Notes under the pieces: model-generated
What the model saw: the letters and a program-made list of their open reading frames with translations, nothing else
Databases searched by the model: none
Told to the model about the DNA's origin: nothing
Assembly: GCF_047654785.1 (NCBI RefSeq)
Contig: NZ_JASGKQ010000003.1
Location: forward strand, 992,001 to 1,056,000
Length of the DNA: 64,000 bases
Source: Pelomonas sp047654785
GTDB lineage: Bacteria; Pseudomonadota; Gammaproteobacteria; Burkholderiales; Burkholderiaceae_C
Direction: 5' to 3'
Part shown: positions 1-9,964 of the stretch, in pieces
Layout of the letters: every line of letters starts with the position of its first letter
How positions within the stretch are numbered: the first letter of the stretch is position 1
Program-made: the position numbers and the translations under genes

Positions 1-800
1 CCAAGCTGGAGGGCAACAACCCGGCCGGCTCCGTGAAGGACCGGCCCGCCATCGGCATGATCCGGCGCGCCGAGGAGCGCGGCGAGATCAGGCCGGGCGA
101 CACGCTGATCGAGGCCACGTCGGGCAACACCGGCATCGCGCTGGCGATGGCCGCGGCCATCCGCGGCTACCGCATGGTGCTGATCATGCCGGAGGACCTG
201 TCCATCGAGCGCGCGCAGACGATGAAGGCCTTCGGCGCCGAGCTGATCCTGACCCCGCGCACCGGCGGCATGGAGTACGCCCGCGACCTGGCCGAGCAGA
301 TGGCCCGCGAAGGCAAGGGCCGCGTGCTGGACCAGTTCGCCAACGCCGACAACCCGCGCGCGCATTACGAGACCACCGGCCCCGAGCTGTGGCGGGACAC
401 GGGCGGGCGGATCACGCATTTCGTCAGCGCGATGGGCACGACCGGCACCATCACCGGCGTGTCGCGCTTCCTGAAGGAGCAGAACCCGGCCGTGCGCATC
501 GTCGGCGCGCAGCCGGCGGAAGGCTCGCGCATCCCTGGCATCCGCAAATGGCCCGAGGCCTACCTGCCCGCGATCTACGACCCCGCGGGCGTGGACGAAC
601 TGGTGCTGGTCAGCCAGGACGACGCGGAGGACATGGCGCGCCGGCTGGCGCGCGAGGAAGGCCTGTTCGCCGGCATTTCGGCGGCCGGCGCCTGCTGGGT
701 GGCGCTGCAGATCGCGCGCAGCGTCGAGAACGCCACCATCGCCTTCATCGCCTGCGACCGCGGCGACCGCTACCTGTCCACCGGCGTGTTCCCGGCGTGA
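1..800 (+). CDS. cysM: Cysteine synthase B, 5' end outside window
   Basis: This is a PLP enzyme that makes cysteine (or S-sulfocysteine) from O-acetylserine and sulfide or thiosulfate. The frame is already open at base 3, so the true start lies left of the window; the internal GTG at 33 is not a start. The visible protein begins KLEGNNPAGSVKDR, in which the Lys of SVKDR is the expected PLP Schiff-base lysine. A SGNTG loop follows about 30 residues later and a GTTGT phosphate-binding loop lies further on. Only about 35 to 40 N-terminal residues seem to be missing. The downstream NUDIX gene starts inside its stop codon, which suggests translational coupling. The KLEGNNP form of the lysine region fits CysM better than CysK. 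Confidence 0.93.
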   Translation, partial: KLEGNNPAGSVKDRPAIGMIRRAEERGEIRPGDTLIEATSGNTGIALAMAAAIRGYRMVLIMPEDLSIERAQTMKAFGAELILTPRTGGMEYARDLAEQMAREGKGRVLDQFANADNPRAHYETTGPELWRDTGGRITHFVSAMGTTGTITGVSRFLKEQNPAVRIVGAQPAEGSRIPGIRKWPEAYLPAIYDPAGVDELVLVSQDDAEDMARRLAREEGLFAGISAAGACWVALQIARSVENATIAFIACDRGDRYLSTGVFPA

Positions 801-1330
801 AAGCGCCCACCTACTGCCCCGACTGCGCGACGCCGCTGGGCTGGATCACGCAGGCCGAGGACGGCGGCGACAAGACGCGGCTGCGCTGCCCCGCCTGCGG
901 CTTCACGCACTGGAACAACCCGACCCCGGTGCTGGCCGCCGTCATCGAGTGCACGGACCGCGACGGCCGGGTGCTGCTGGCCCGCAACGCCGCCTGGCCG
1001 GGGCGCTTCTTCGGCCTGATCACCGGCTTCCTGGAGGCCGGGGAGACGCCGGAGGACGGCATCCGCCGCGAGATCGGCGAGGAGACCTCGCTGCAGGTCG
1101 ACGCGCTGGCGCTGCTGGGCGTGTGGGACTTCCAGCGCATGAACCAGCTCATCGTGGCCTACCACGCGCAGGCGCGCGGCGAGATCCGGCTGTCGCCCGA
1201 GCTGGCCGAGTACAAGCTGATCGCGCCCCGGGACCTGCGCTGCTGGCCCCAGGGCACGGGCCAGGCGCTGGCGGCCTGGCTGCGGTCGCGCGGCATCACG
1301 CCGCAGTGGCTGGCGCCACAGGGAGAATGA
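797..1330 (+). CDS. NUDIX hydrolase with N-terminal zinc ribbon
   Basis: The predicted product is 177 residues if the GTG at 797, which overlaps the cysM stop, is used. Residues 7-40 carry CPDC and CPAC pairs, a zinc-ribbon arrangement like that in NADH pyrophosphatases. A NUDIX box follows: GFLEAGE, seven residues, then REIGEET, which places the metal-binding glutamates as expected; the usual Gly near the end of the box is Ser here. The substrate is probably a nucleoside diphosphate derivative, but nothing in the sequence fixes it. It is tightly linked to cysM and to a TusA-like gene 4 bp downstream. Confidence 0.88.
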   Translation: MKAPTYCPDCATPLGWITQAEDGGDKTRLRCPACGFTHWNNPTPVLAAVIECTDRDGRVLLARNAAWPGRFFGLITGFLEAGETPEDGIRREIGEETSLQVDALALLGVWDFQRMNQLIVAYHAQARGEIRLSPELAEYKLIAPRDLRCWPQGTGQALAAWLRSRGITPQWLAPQGE

Positions 1331-1334
1331 CGCG

Positions 1335-1562
1335 ATGGACGTGCAACGCGAGATCGACACCCGGGGCCTGAACTGCCCGCTGCCCATCCTGAAGGCGAAG
1401 AAGGCGCTGGCCGAGATGCTCAGCGGCGAGTTGCTGCGCGTCGTGGCGACCGACCCGGGCTCGATGCGCGACTTCCAGGCCTTCGCGCGCCAGACCGGCA
1501 ACGAGCTGGTGGCGCAGGACTCGTCCGGCGGCGAGTTCGTGCACGTGCTGCGCAGGCGATAG
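1335..1562 (+). CDS. TusA/SirA-family sulfur carrier protein
   Basis: This 75-residue protein has the family signature near its N-terminus: DTRGLNCPLPILKAKKAL. The Cys of the CPxP motif is the residue that carries persulfide sulfur in TusA proteins. The ATG at 1335 lies 4 bp after the NUDIX stop, so the three genes from cysM form a likely operon with a sulfur theme. Whether it serves tRNA thiolation (TusA proper) or another sulfur relay cannot be told from sequence alone. Confidence 0.88.
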   Translation: MDVQREIDTRGLNCPLPILKAKKALAEMLSGELLRVVATDPGSMRDFQAFARQTGNELVAQDSSGGEFVHVLRRR

Positions 1563-1568
1563 CTCCCT

Positions 1569-1596
1569 GCCGGCTCCGCCGGCCCCCTCAAGGGGG
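1569..1596. terminator. Hairpins between convergent TusA-like gene and galU
   Basis: GCCGGC at 1569-1574 and 1578-1583 are inverted around TCC. They run straight into CCCCC-TCAA-GGGGG at 1583-1596. The hairpins lie between two convergent genes and probably end both transcripts. There is no T-run, so this is not a canonical intrinsic terminator. The GC-rich motif resembles extragenic palindromes that are repeated in Burkholderiales genomes, which is from memory and not tested. Confidence 0.5.
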
Positions 1597-1645
1597 CGCT
1601 CGCTGGCGGCCCGGCCAAGCCGGTTCACCAGCCGGCAACGAGCGA

Positions 1646-2539
<894 letters not shown>

Positions 2540-2681
2540 GGTGGTGAACGGGGGGTGGGGGGCGCGTGGATTCTGTCACGCGGGTGTGACGGCTCCTGCA
2601 GGACGCCGGGGTCGTGCAGGGACGGCCGGGCGCCGGCCCGGGCGCGCGGGTCGGGGCGGCGGCCGGCCGGGCCGGCGGCGG

Positions 2682-5510
2682 TTACGGGGCCGGCAGCCGC
2701 GCCAGCTGCTCGCGCAGGCGGGCCACGGTTTCCTTGAAGCCGGCGACGCGGCCGCGCTCCTGCTCGACGACGGCGGCCGGCGCGCGGGCGACGAAGCTCT
2801 CGTTGCCGAGCTTGGCCTCGGCCTTGGCGATCTCGCCGTCCAGCCGCGCGATTTCCTTGGACAGCCGCGCGCGTTCGGCGGCCACGTCGATCTCGACCTT
2901 CAGCGCCAGCTTGGCCGCGCCGTGCACGAGCACCGGCGCGTTGGCGCTCTGGCGCGCGAACTCGGCCTCGTCGGCGATCAGCTCGACGGCGCTCAGCTTG
3001 GCCAGCACCTTCAGCACGGCGGCGGCCTCGCCGAGGAAGGACAGGTCGCCGCCCACCAGCAGCGGCACGCGCTCGGCGGGGCTCAGCGCCATCTCGCTGC
3101 GCAGGCTGCGCGTCGTGCCGACGACGTCCTTCAGTTGCGCCACCCAGGCGTCGGCCGCCGCGTCGATGCGCTCGGGCTGGGCCACGGGGTAGGGCGCCTG
3201 GCCGATGAAGCTGCTCGCCTTGCGGCCGGCGATGGGCGCGACGGCCTGCCACAGCTCCTCGGTGATGAAGGGCGCGATCGGGTGCAGCAGGCGCAGCGTC
3301 GTCTCCAGCACGCGGATCAGCGTGCGGCGCGTGGCGCGCTGCCGGGCCTCGTCGCCGGCGTCCTTGGCGGCCTGGATTTGCACCTTGGCGATCTCCAGGT
3401 ACCAGTCGCAGTACTCGTCCCAGACGAAGCTGTAGAGGGCGTTGGCGACGTTGTCGAGCCGGTATTCGGCGAAGCCCTGGGCGACGGCGGCCTCGACGCG
3501 CTGCAGCTCGCTGACGATCCAGCGGTCGGCGGGGCTGAACTCGTTGTAGCCGGGCGGGCAGTGGCCGTCCGCGTGCGCGAGGCCGCAGTCCTGGCCCTCG
3601 CAGTTCATCAGCACGAAGCGCGTCGCGTTCCAGAGCTTGTTGCAGAAGTTGCGGTAGCCCTCGCAGCGCTTGGTGTCGAAGTTGATGTTGCGGCCCAGGC
3701 TCGCGTAGGACGCCATCGTGAAGCGCAGCGCGTCCACGCCGTAGGCCGGCATGCCCTCTGGGAATTCCTTCTTCACGCGGGCGGCGACCTTGGGCGCCGT
3801 CTCGGGCTTGCGCAGGCCGGTGGTGCTTTTCTTCGTCAGCGTCTCCAGGTCGCAGCCCTGGATCAGGTCCACCGGGTCGAGCACATTGCCTTCGCTCTTG
3901 CTCATCTTCTGGCCCTGCGAGTCGCGCACGAGGCCGTGGATGTAGACGTCCTTGAACGGCACCTGGCCGGTGAAGTGGGTCGTCATCATGATCATCCGGG
4001 CGACCCAGAAGAAGATGATGTCGTAGCCCGTCACGAGCACGGAGGAGGGCAGGAACAACGCCTGCTCCGGCGTCTGCTCGGGCCAGCCCAGCGTCGAGAA
4101 CGGCACCAGCGCGGAGGAGTACCAGGTGTCCAGCACGTCCGGGTCGCGCGCCAGCTCGCCCAGGTAGCCGGCGGCCTTGGCCTTGGCCCGCGCCTCGTCC
4201 TCGCTGCGCGCGACGAACAGCTCGCCGCCCGTGCCGTACCAGGCCGGGATCTGGTGGCCCCACCAGAGCTGGCGCGAGATGCACCAGTCCTGCAGGTTGT
4301 TCATCCAGTGGTTGTAGGTGTTGACCCACTGCTCGGGGTGGAACTTCACGGCGCCGGTCTCGACGGCGGCGATGGCCTTGTCGGCGATGCTCTGGCCGTC
4401 GCTGCCGGGCTGGGTGACGGCGACGAACCACTGGTCGGTCAGCATCGGCTCGATGACCTGGCCGGTGCGCTCGCAGCGCGGCACCTGCAGCTTGTGCTTC
4501 TTGACCTCGACGAGCAGGCCCAGCGCCTCCAGGTCGGCGACGATGCGCTTGCGCGCGACGAAGCGGTCCAGCCCGCGGTAGGTCGCCGGCGCGTTGTCGT
4601 TGACCTTGGCCTGCAGGTCCAGCACCGAGATCATCGGCAGCCCGTGGCGCTGGCCGACGGCGTAGTCGTTCACGTCGTGCGCCGGCGTGACCTTGACGAC
4701 GCCGGTGCCGAACTCGCGGTCCACGTAGTCGTCGGCGATGACCGGGATCTCGCGGTCGGTCAGCGGCAGCTTGACGAACTTGCCGACCAGCGCCGCGTAG
4801 CGCTCGTCCTCGGGGTGGACCATGACGGCCACGTCGCCCAGCATGGTCTCGGGGCGCGTCGTGGCCACCACCACCGAGCCCGAGCCGTCCGCCAGCGGAT
4901 AGCGGATGTGCCACAGCGAGCCGTCCTCCTCCTCGGACGACACCTCCAGGTCGGACACGGCGGACTGCAGCACCGGGTCCCAGCTCACGAGGCGCTTGCC
5001 GCGGTAGATCAGGCCCTGGTCGTACAGCCGCACGAAGGTCTCGACGACGACCTTGGAGAGCTTGTCGTCCATCGTGAAGTATTCGTGGCCCCAGCTCACC
5101 GAGTCGCCCAGCCGGCGCATCTGCTGCGTGATGGTGTTGCCGCTCTCCTGCTTCCAGTCCCAGACGCGGGCGACGAAGTTCTTGCGGCCGAGGTCGTGGC
5201 GGCTCTGGCCCGCGCCCTGCAGCTGGCGCTCGACGACGATCTGCGTCGCGATGCCGGCGTGGTCGGTGCCCGGCACCCACAGCGTGTTGAAGCCGCGCAT
5301 GCGGTGGTAGCGCGTCAGCGAGTCCATCACCGTCTGGTTGAAGGCGTGGCCCATGTGCAGCGTGCCGGTCACGTTGGGCGGCGGCAGCTGGATGCTGAAG
5401 GACGGCTTGGCCGCGTCCAGCGTCGGCTCGTACAGGCCGCTGGCCTCCCAGGCGGGTGCCCAGTGGGCTTCCAGGGCGGCGGGTTCGAAGGACTTGGCAA
5501 GTTCGGTCAT
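2682..5510 (-). CDS. valS: Valyl-tRNA synthetase
   Basis: The protein is 942 residues, normal for ValRS. The class I signature appears as HMGH (in GTLHMGHAFNQ) near residue 50, and KMSKS (in GQKMSKSEGNV) lies in the middle. The CP1 editing region lies between them. The C-terminal 70 residues are rich in charged residues and look like the usual ValS coiled-coil arm (ERARLSKEIARLDGEIAKAE). The ATG at 5510 gives MTELAKSFEP, a usual start. Confidence 0.97.
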   Translation of the reverse strand: MTELAKSFEPAALEAHWAPAWEASGLYEPTLDAAKPSFSIQLPPPNVTGTLHMGHAFNQTVMDSLTRYHRMRGFNTLWVPGTDHAGIATQIVVERQLQGAGQSRHDLGRKNFVARVWDWKQESGNTITQQMRRLGDSVSWGHEYFTMDDKLSKVVVETFVRLYDQGLIYRGKRLVSWDPVLQSAVSDLEVSSEEEDGSLWHIRYPLADGSGSVVVATTRPETMLGDVAVMVHPEDERYAALVGKFVKLPLTDREIPVIADDYVDREFGTGVVKVTPAHDVNDYAVGQRHGLPMISVLDLQAKVNDNAPATYRGLDRFVARKRIVADLEALGLLVEVKKHKLQVPRCERTGQVIEPMLTDQWFVAVTQPGSDGQSIADKAIAAVETGAVKFHPEQWVNTYNHWMNNLQDWCISRQLWWGHQIPAWYGTGGELFVARSEDEARAKAKAAGYLGELARDPDVLDTWYSSALVPFSTLGWPEQTPEQALFLPSSVLVTGYDIIFFWVARMIMMTTHFTGQVPFKDVYIHGLVRDSQGQKMSKSEGNVLDPVDLIQGCDLETLTKKSTTGLRKPETAPKVAARVKKEFPEGMPAYGVDALRFTMASYASLGRNINFDTKRCEGYRNFCNKLWNATRFVLMNCEGQDCGLAHADGHCPPGYNEFSPADRWIVSELQRVEAAVAQGFAEYRLDNVANALYSFVWDEYCDWYLEIAKVQIQAAKDAGDEARQRATRRTLIRVLETTLRLLHPIAPFITEELWQAVAPIAGRKASSFIGQAPYPVAQPERIDAAADAWVAQLKDVVGTTRSLRSEMALSPAERVPLLVGGDLSFLGEAAAVLKVLAKLSAVELIADEAEFARQSANAPVLVHGAAKLALKVEIDVAAERARLSKEIARLDGEIAKAEAKLGNESFVARAPAAVVEQERGRVAGFKETVARLREQLARLPAP

Positions 5511-5601
5511 CGCGGCGTCGCCCGCTGTGGATCCGGGCGAAAAGAAGTGGGCTTTTCGGGGCGCGCGATTGTAGGGGCCGCACTGCGCGGCCCCGGGGCG
5601 C

Positions 5602-7377
5602 TCAGCGCGTCGGCAGCTTCAGCTGCAGCGGGCTGCCCGAGCCGAAATCCAGCGCCATGTCGAAGCGCTCGCCGGCGCGCACCGGCGGGCCGTAGAGGCT
5701 GTCCTGGGTGTCGAAGACCAGCACCAGGCGGTGGCCGGCCGGCACGTCGTAGCCGGTGGCGACCATGTCGAAGCCGAAGTCCTGCGACTGGCCCGGCGTC
5801 GCCGCATGCACGGCGCGGGCGCCGTGCGTGATCAGCGTGCCGAAGCCGGCGACGTCGACGTCATAGAGATAGGCCACCAGCATGCCGCGCTGCTGCGACG
5901 GCACGGCGCTCAGCCGCAGCGCGGGCGCGCCGCGCAGCTTCAGTGCCTGGCGCAGCAGCGGGCCTTCGTAGCGGATGCCGAAGGCCGGCAGCACCGTGGC
6001 CATCTGGTTGACGACCGGCAGGCCGACGCTCTCGGCCAGCGGCGACAGCACCGGGATGGGGCCCGTGGTGGCCGAGGTGTCCAGCGCGTTGCCGATGCTG
6101 TCGCGGCCGCTGGTGCTGCGCTGGCCGGCCTGCAGCTGGCCGGCGACGCCGCGCCAGCACAGGCAGGACAGGTCCCAGCGCCGCGCGCCGCGCGGGGTGA
6201 TCTGGTAGTCCAGGCTACGCAGCTCGGGCGCGGGCCAGGTCGACAGCGTCTCGCGGTAGGCCTGGAACTTGGGCTGCAGCGAGACCTGGGGTTCGTTCTC
6301 GATGCCGTTGGCCTGGCCCTTGAGCCAGCGGTCGAACCAGCGGTGGGCCTGGTCCCAGATCGCGTTGTCGACGTCGAGCAGCGCGCCGGGGAGCTCGGCC
6401 GAGGCGTGGATGCCGGGCTGCAGCATCAGCTTCTTGGGGACGGTGAGCTGGCCGAACAGCGCCAGCGAGGAGTTGGGCGAGAACATGTCGTCCTGCCAGT
6501 TCTTGCCGATGAAGACCGGCGCGCCGCGCTGGTTGATGGCGGCGACGGCGCTGGCCGGCGAACGCTGCCAGCCCCAGGCGGCGATCTCGGCGATCTTGGC
6601 GGCCGGCGTGTCCGGGTTCTGGATGGCGGCGTTGTACTCGGCCACGATCGGGTCGAGCCGGCCCGTCAGCTGGCCGGAGAGCTGCAGGATGTTCATCCAG
6701 GTCGGGTTGGGCACCTGGTTGCCGTACATCTGGTCGAGCAGCGTCGCCCAGCCCGACAGCGCCACTGCGGTCCGCAGCCGCGGCTCGCGGCCCAGCGCCA
6801 GCAGGGACAGGCCGGCGCCATAGGAAATGCCGGCGGCGCCGACGCGGGCGGGGTCGGCCGGCGTCTGGGCCAGGGTCCAGTCCAGCACGCCGCTGACGTC
6901 GGCCAGGTCGCCCGGGCCGGCCACGCCGATGCTGCCCTCGGAGTCCCAGAAGCCGCGCGTCGTGTAGGCCACGGCGATGTAGCCGTCGCGGGCCAGGCGC
7001 TGCTGCTGGCCCAGGTACTCGAAAAAGTCGGCGGACGCCCAGCTGGTGATGAAGATCACCGCCGGGTAGCGCGCCGTGCCCGCGCCGCTGCTGGCGCCGG
7101 CCGGCAGGAAGACGTTGGCCGCCAGCCGCACGCCGTCCGGGCGCGTGACCTTCAGGCTCTTGAGGAAGCAGGTGCCGTCCCGGGGCGAGACCACGCCGGG
7201 CATGGCCAGCGGCGTGGTGTAGGCGAGGGCTTCCAGCGGCGTCGCGGCGCGGCAGCTCAGTGGCGCGGCGGTTTGGGCAGCCCGGGCAGCCTGGGCGCCG
7301 AAAAGGCCCAGCGCGCCGGCGGTCAAGGCCAGGCCCAGGGTGGCGCGGCGGCGCCAGCCCTTGATCGAAACAGTCAT
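5602..7377 (-). CDS. Secreted CocE/NonD-family (S15-like) hydrolase
   Basis: The 591-residue protein starts at 7377, where GGAGA sits 8 bases upstream; the open frame runs further upstream but without family features. Residues 1-31 form a signal peptide (RRR, hydrophobic core, ARA cleavage site). An alpha/beta-hydrolase core follows with the nucleophile elbow GISYGAG, and the C-terminal third is the beta-rich jelly-roll domain found in CocE and X-Pro dipeptidyl peptidases. Members cleave esters, amides or peptides; the substrate here is unknown. The protein is probably periplasmic or secreted. It is separated from valS by 91 bp. Confidence 0.85.
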   Translation of the reverse strand: MTVSIKGWRRRATLGLALTAGALGLFGAQAARAAQTAAPLSCRAATPLEALAYTTPLAMPGVVSPRDGTCFLKSLKVTRPDGVRLAANVFLPAGASSGAGTARYPAVIFITSWASADFFEYLGQQQRLARDGYIAVAYTTRGFWDSEGSIGVAGPGDLADVSGVLDWTLAQTPADPARVGAAGISYGAGLSLLALGREPRLRTAVALSGWATLLDQMYGNQVPNPTWMNILQLSGQLTGRLDPIVAEYNAAIQNPDTPAAKIAEIAAWGWQRSPASAVAAINQRGAPVFIGKNWQDDMFSPNSSLALFGQLTVPKKLMLQPGIHASAELPGALLDVDNAIWDQAHRWFDRWLKGQANGIENEPQVSLQPKFQAYRETLSTWPAPELRSLDYQITPRGARRWDLSCLCWRGVAGQLQAGQRSTSGRDSIGNALDTSATTGPIPVLSPLAESVGLPVVNQMATVLPAFGIRYEGPLLRQALKLRGAPALRLSAVPSQQRGMLVAYLYDVDVAGFGTLITHGARAVHAATPGQSQDFGFDMVATGYDVPAGHRLVLVFDTQDSLYGPPVRAGERFDMALDFGSGSPLQLKLPTR

Positions 7378-7429
7378 GGATGTCTCCATCGGGGTTGATG
7401 TGGAGACGGTCGGCATCCCCGATAAAAGC

Positions 7430-7441
7430 ACGACCGTTCGT
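7430..7441. promoter_or_regulatory. Possible repressor operator upstream of CocE-type gene
   Basis: ACGACCGTTCGT is a near-palindrome with 5 of 6 base pairs. It lies 53 bp upstream of the hydrolase start in a locally AT-richer stretch (7421-7455). The form resembles TetR-family boxes. No regulator gene is adjacent, so the assignment is tentative. The rest of the 248-bp gap to the guaC end shows nothing I can name. Confidence 0.3.
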
Positions 7442-7625
7442 TTTATTTTTCGCAAACGCGGGCAGCCGCCGCCTGGGGAAATCCCGCCCGCCACGCTTGA
7501 CGTTGCGGCGGCGAAACGATCGCCGCGGCTTGGGGAGCCGTGATCCGGCCGGGCTGTGCTATCCGCGGCCCAGGCGGGGACGAGGCATGGGGAAGGGGGC
7601 CGCCGCCCGCCTTCCCTGGGGGCGG

Positions 7626-8603
7626 TCACATGAACAGGTGCTCGCCCGCGTTCTCGCCGCCGAGGATCACGTAGTTGACCTTCTTCAGGTCCGCCAGCTG
7701 CGTGCCGCCGGCATAGGAGATCGAGCTTTGCAGGTCTTCCTGCATCTCGCGCAGCGTGTCCGCCAGCCGGCCCTTGACGGGCTCCAGGATGCGCTTTCCC
7801 TCGACGTGGCGGTACTCGCCCTTGTTGAAGTCCGAGGCCGAGCCGTAGTACTCCTTGTAGCGCCGGCCGTCGACCTCGACCGTCTGGCCGGGCGACTCCT
7901 CGTGGCCGGCGAACAGCGAGCCGATCATCACCATGCTGGCGCCGAAGCGCATGCTCTTGGCGATGTCGCCGTGGTGGCGGATGCCGCCGTCCGCGACGAT
8001 GGGCTTGGTCGCCACGCGGGCGCACCACTTCAGCGCCGAGAGCTGCCAGCCGCCGGTGCCGAAGCCGGTCTTCAGCCGCGTGATGCAGACCTTGCCGGGC
8101 CCGACGCCGACCTTGGTCGCGTCCGCGCCCCAGTTCTCCAGGTCGATGACGGCCTCGGGCGTGCCCACGTTGCCGGCGATGACGAAGGCCGCGGGCAGCC
8201 GCTGCTTGATGTGGCCGATCATGCGCTGCACGCTCTCGGCGTGGCCGTGGGCGATGTCGATGGTCAGGTAGTCGGCCCCCAGTCCCTCGGCGGCGAGCCG
8301 GTCCACCAGCTCATGGTCGGCCGGCTTCACGCCCACGCTCAGCGACACGATCAGGCCCTTGTCGCGCATGGCGCGGGCGTAGGCCAGGCTGTCCAGATCG
8401 AAGCGGTGCATCACGTAGAAATAGCCCTCGCGGGCCAGCATCTCGGTGATGCGCTCGTCCACCACGGTCTTCATGTTGGCCGGCACCACCGGCAGCTTGA
8501 AGCGGTGCGGGCCGAACTGCACGGAGGTGTCGCAGTCGGAGCGGCTGTCCACGCGGCACTTGCGCGGCAGCAGCAGGATGTTGTCGTAGTCGAAGATTTC
8601 CAT
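7626..8603 (-). CDS. guaC: GMP reductase
   Basis: The product converts GMP to IMP with NADPH in purine salvage. From the ATG at 8603 it begins MEIFDYDNILLLPRKCRV and has 325 residues; an in-frame ATG at 8630 would add nine residues. The IMPDH/GMPR barrel is complete. The catalytic loop reads GVGPGKVCITR, with the nucleophilic Cys near residue 173, and VADGGIRHHGDIAKS is the phosphate-binding part. No CBS domains are present, which separates it from IMP dehydrogenase. Confidence 0.92.
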   Translation of the reverse strand: MEIFDYDNILLLPRKCRVDSRSDCDTSVQFGPHRFKLPVVPANMKTVVDERITEMLAREGYFYVMHRFDLDSLAYARAMRDKGLIVSLSVGVKPADHELVDRLAAEGLGADYLTIDIAHGHAESVQRMIGHIKQRLPAAFVIAGNVGTPEAVIDLENWGADATKVGVGPGKVCITRLKTGFGTGGWQLSALKWCARVATKPIVADGGIRHHGDIAKSMRFGASMVMIGSLFAGHEESPGQTVEVDGRRYKEYYGSASDFNKGEYRHVEGKRILEPVKGRLADTLREMQEDLQSSISYAGGTQLADLKKVNYVILGGENAGEHLFM

Positions 8604-8712
8604 GTCGGCGGTGCCCGGCCCGCCCGACACCGCGGGCGCGAGGGCTTCCTTTCAAGATCGCAAGACGGCGCGCGTTGATGCAGTGCGCGGCCTGGGCTGC
8701 GAGCGCTTGACC

Positions 8713-8743
8713 TGGTGTTCCGGCCACAAAAAACCGGACACCA
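8713..8743. repeat. Inverted repeat between divergent guaC and FabH-like gene
   Basis: TGGTGT-T-CCGG at 8713-8723 is the inverse of CCGG-ACACCA at 8734-8743, apart from one bulged T; the loop is A-rich. It sits between two divergent genes, 88 bp from the FabH-like start and 110 bp from the guaC start. It could be an operator or an RNA hairpin in the guaC leader. No known riboswitch was recognised. Confidence 0.4.
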
Positions 8744-8830
8744 AAATTTGGGCCCGGTGCCCGATTCTACGCAAGCCCGCGCGCCGACCCGGCCGATAAG
8801 ATGGCCGCCCCTCATCAGGCGCAGCACCCC

Positions 8831-9964
8831 ATGCAAGCATCCCTTCCGGCCGTGGTCATCAGCGGCACCGGCCTGTACCGCCCGCCGCACGTCATCACGA
8901 ACGCGGAGCTGGTGGACGCCTTCAACGCCTACGCGGACCGCCAGAACACGCTGCACGCCGACGCCATCGCCCGCGGCGAGCGCCAGCCGCTGACGCACTC
9001 CAGCGTCGAGTTCATCGAGAAGGCCTCGGGCATCCGGCAGCGCTACGTGATCGAGAAGGACGGCGTGCTCGACCCGGCGCGCATGTACCCGCGCTTCACG
9101 CCGCGCGGCGACGGCGAGCTGTCGCTGATGGCCGAGATCGCCGCCGATGCGGCCCGGCAGGCGCTCGACGCCGCCGGCCGCAGCGGCGCGGACGTGGATG
9201 CGGTGCTGTGCGCCAGCGCCAACATGCAGCGCGCCTACCCGGCGATGGCCATCGAGATCCAGCAGGCGCTGGGCGCGGGCGGCTACGGCTTCGACATGAA
9301 CGTGGCCTGCTCCTCGGCCACCTTCGCGCTGGAGCAGGCGTTCAACGCGGTGCGCTCGGGCGCGAGCCGCTGCGTGCTGGTCGTCAACCCCGAGATCACG
9401 TCGGCCCACCTGGAATGGCGCGACCGCGACTGCCATTTCATCTTCGGCGACGTCTGCACGGCCTTGCTCGTCGAGCGCGCCGACACGGCCGTGGGCGCCG
9501 ACCAGTGGGAAATCCTCGGTACCCGGCTCGCCACGCAGTTCAGCAACAACATCCGCAACAACTTCGGCTTCATGAACCGCGCCGAGGACCGCGACCCCGG
9601 CGACCGCGACCTGACCTTCTATCAAGAGGGCCGCAAGGTCTTCAAGGAAGTGGTGCCGATGGCCGCCGCCCACATCGAGGCCCACCTCGGCCAGCTCGGC
9701 CTGCAGCCCGCGCAGATGCGCCGCTACTGGCTGCACCAGGCCAACCAGGGCATGAACCAACTGGTCATTAAGAAGCTGATCGGCGGCGAGGCCGGCAGCG
9801 AGGTCGCGCCGCTGATCCTGGACGAGTACGCCAACACCGCGTCGGCCGGCTCCGTCATCGCCTTCCACCACCACCGCGCCGACCTGCAGGCCGGCGACAC
9901 GGGCGTGATCTGCTCCTTCGGCGCCGGCTACTCCATCGGCAGCGTCGTGGTGAAGAAGCGCTAG
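8831..9964 (+). CDS. Beta-ketoacyl-ACP synthase III-like thiolase-fold enzyme
   Basis: This 377-residue protein has the Cys-His-Asn triad of KAS III enzymes: Cys160 in NVACSSATF, His302 in WLHQANQ and Asn335 in EYANTASAG. It is longer than standard FabH (about 320), with an insertion after residue 35. Related stand-alone FabH-like proteins elongate or capture medium-chain acyl-CoAs outside the main fab cluster; this one has no fab neighbours. An in-frame ATG at 8801 is possible, but MQASLPAVVISGTGLY fits the fold start. Its stop overlaps the stop of the next gene on the other strand. Confidence 0.85.
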   Translation: MQASLPAVVISGTGLYRPPHVITNAELVDAFNAYADRQNTLHADAIARGERQPLTHSSVEFIEKASGIRQRYVIEKDGVLDPARMYPRFTPRGDGELSLMAEIAADAARQALDAAGRSGADVDAVLCASANMQRAYPAMAIEIQQALGAGGYGFDMNVACSSATFALEQAFNAVRSGASRCVLVVNPEITSAHLEWRDRDCHFIFGDVCTALLVERADTAVGADQWEILGTRLATQFSNNIRNNFGFMNRAEDRDPGDRDLTFYQEGRKVFKEVVPMAAAHIEAHLGQLGLQPAQMRRYWLHQANQGMNQLVIKKLIGGEAGSEVAPLILDEYANTASAGSVIAFHHHRADLQAGDTGVICSFGAGYSIGSVVVKKR

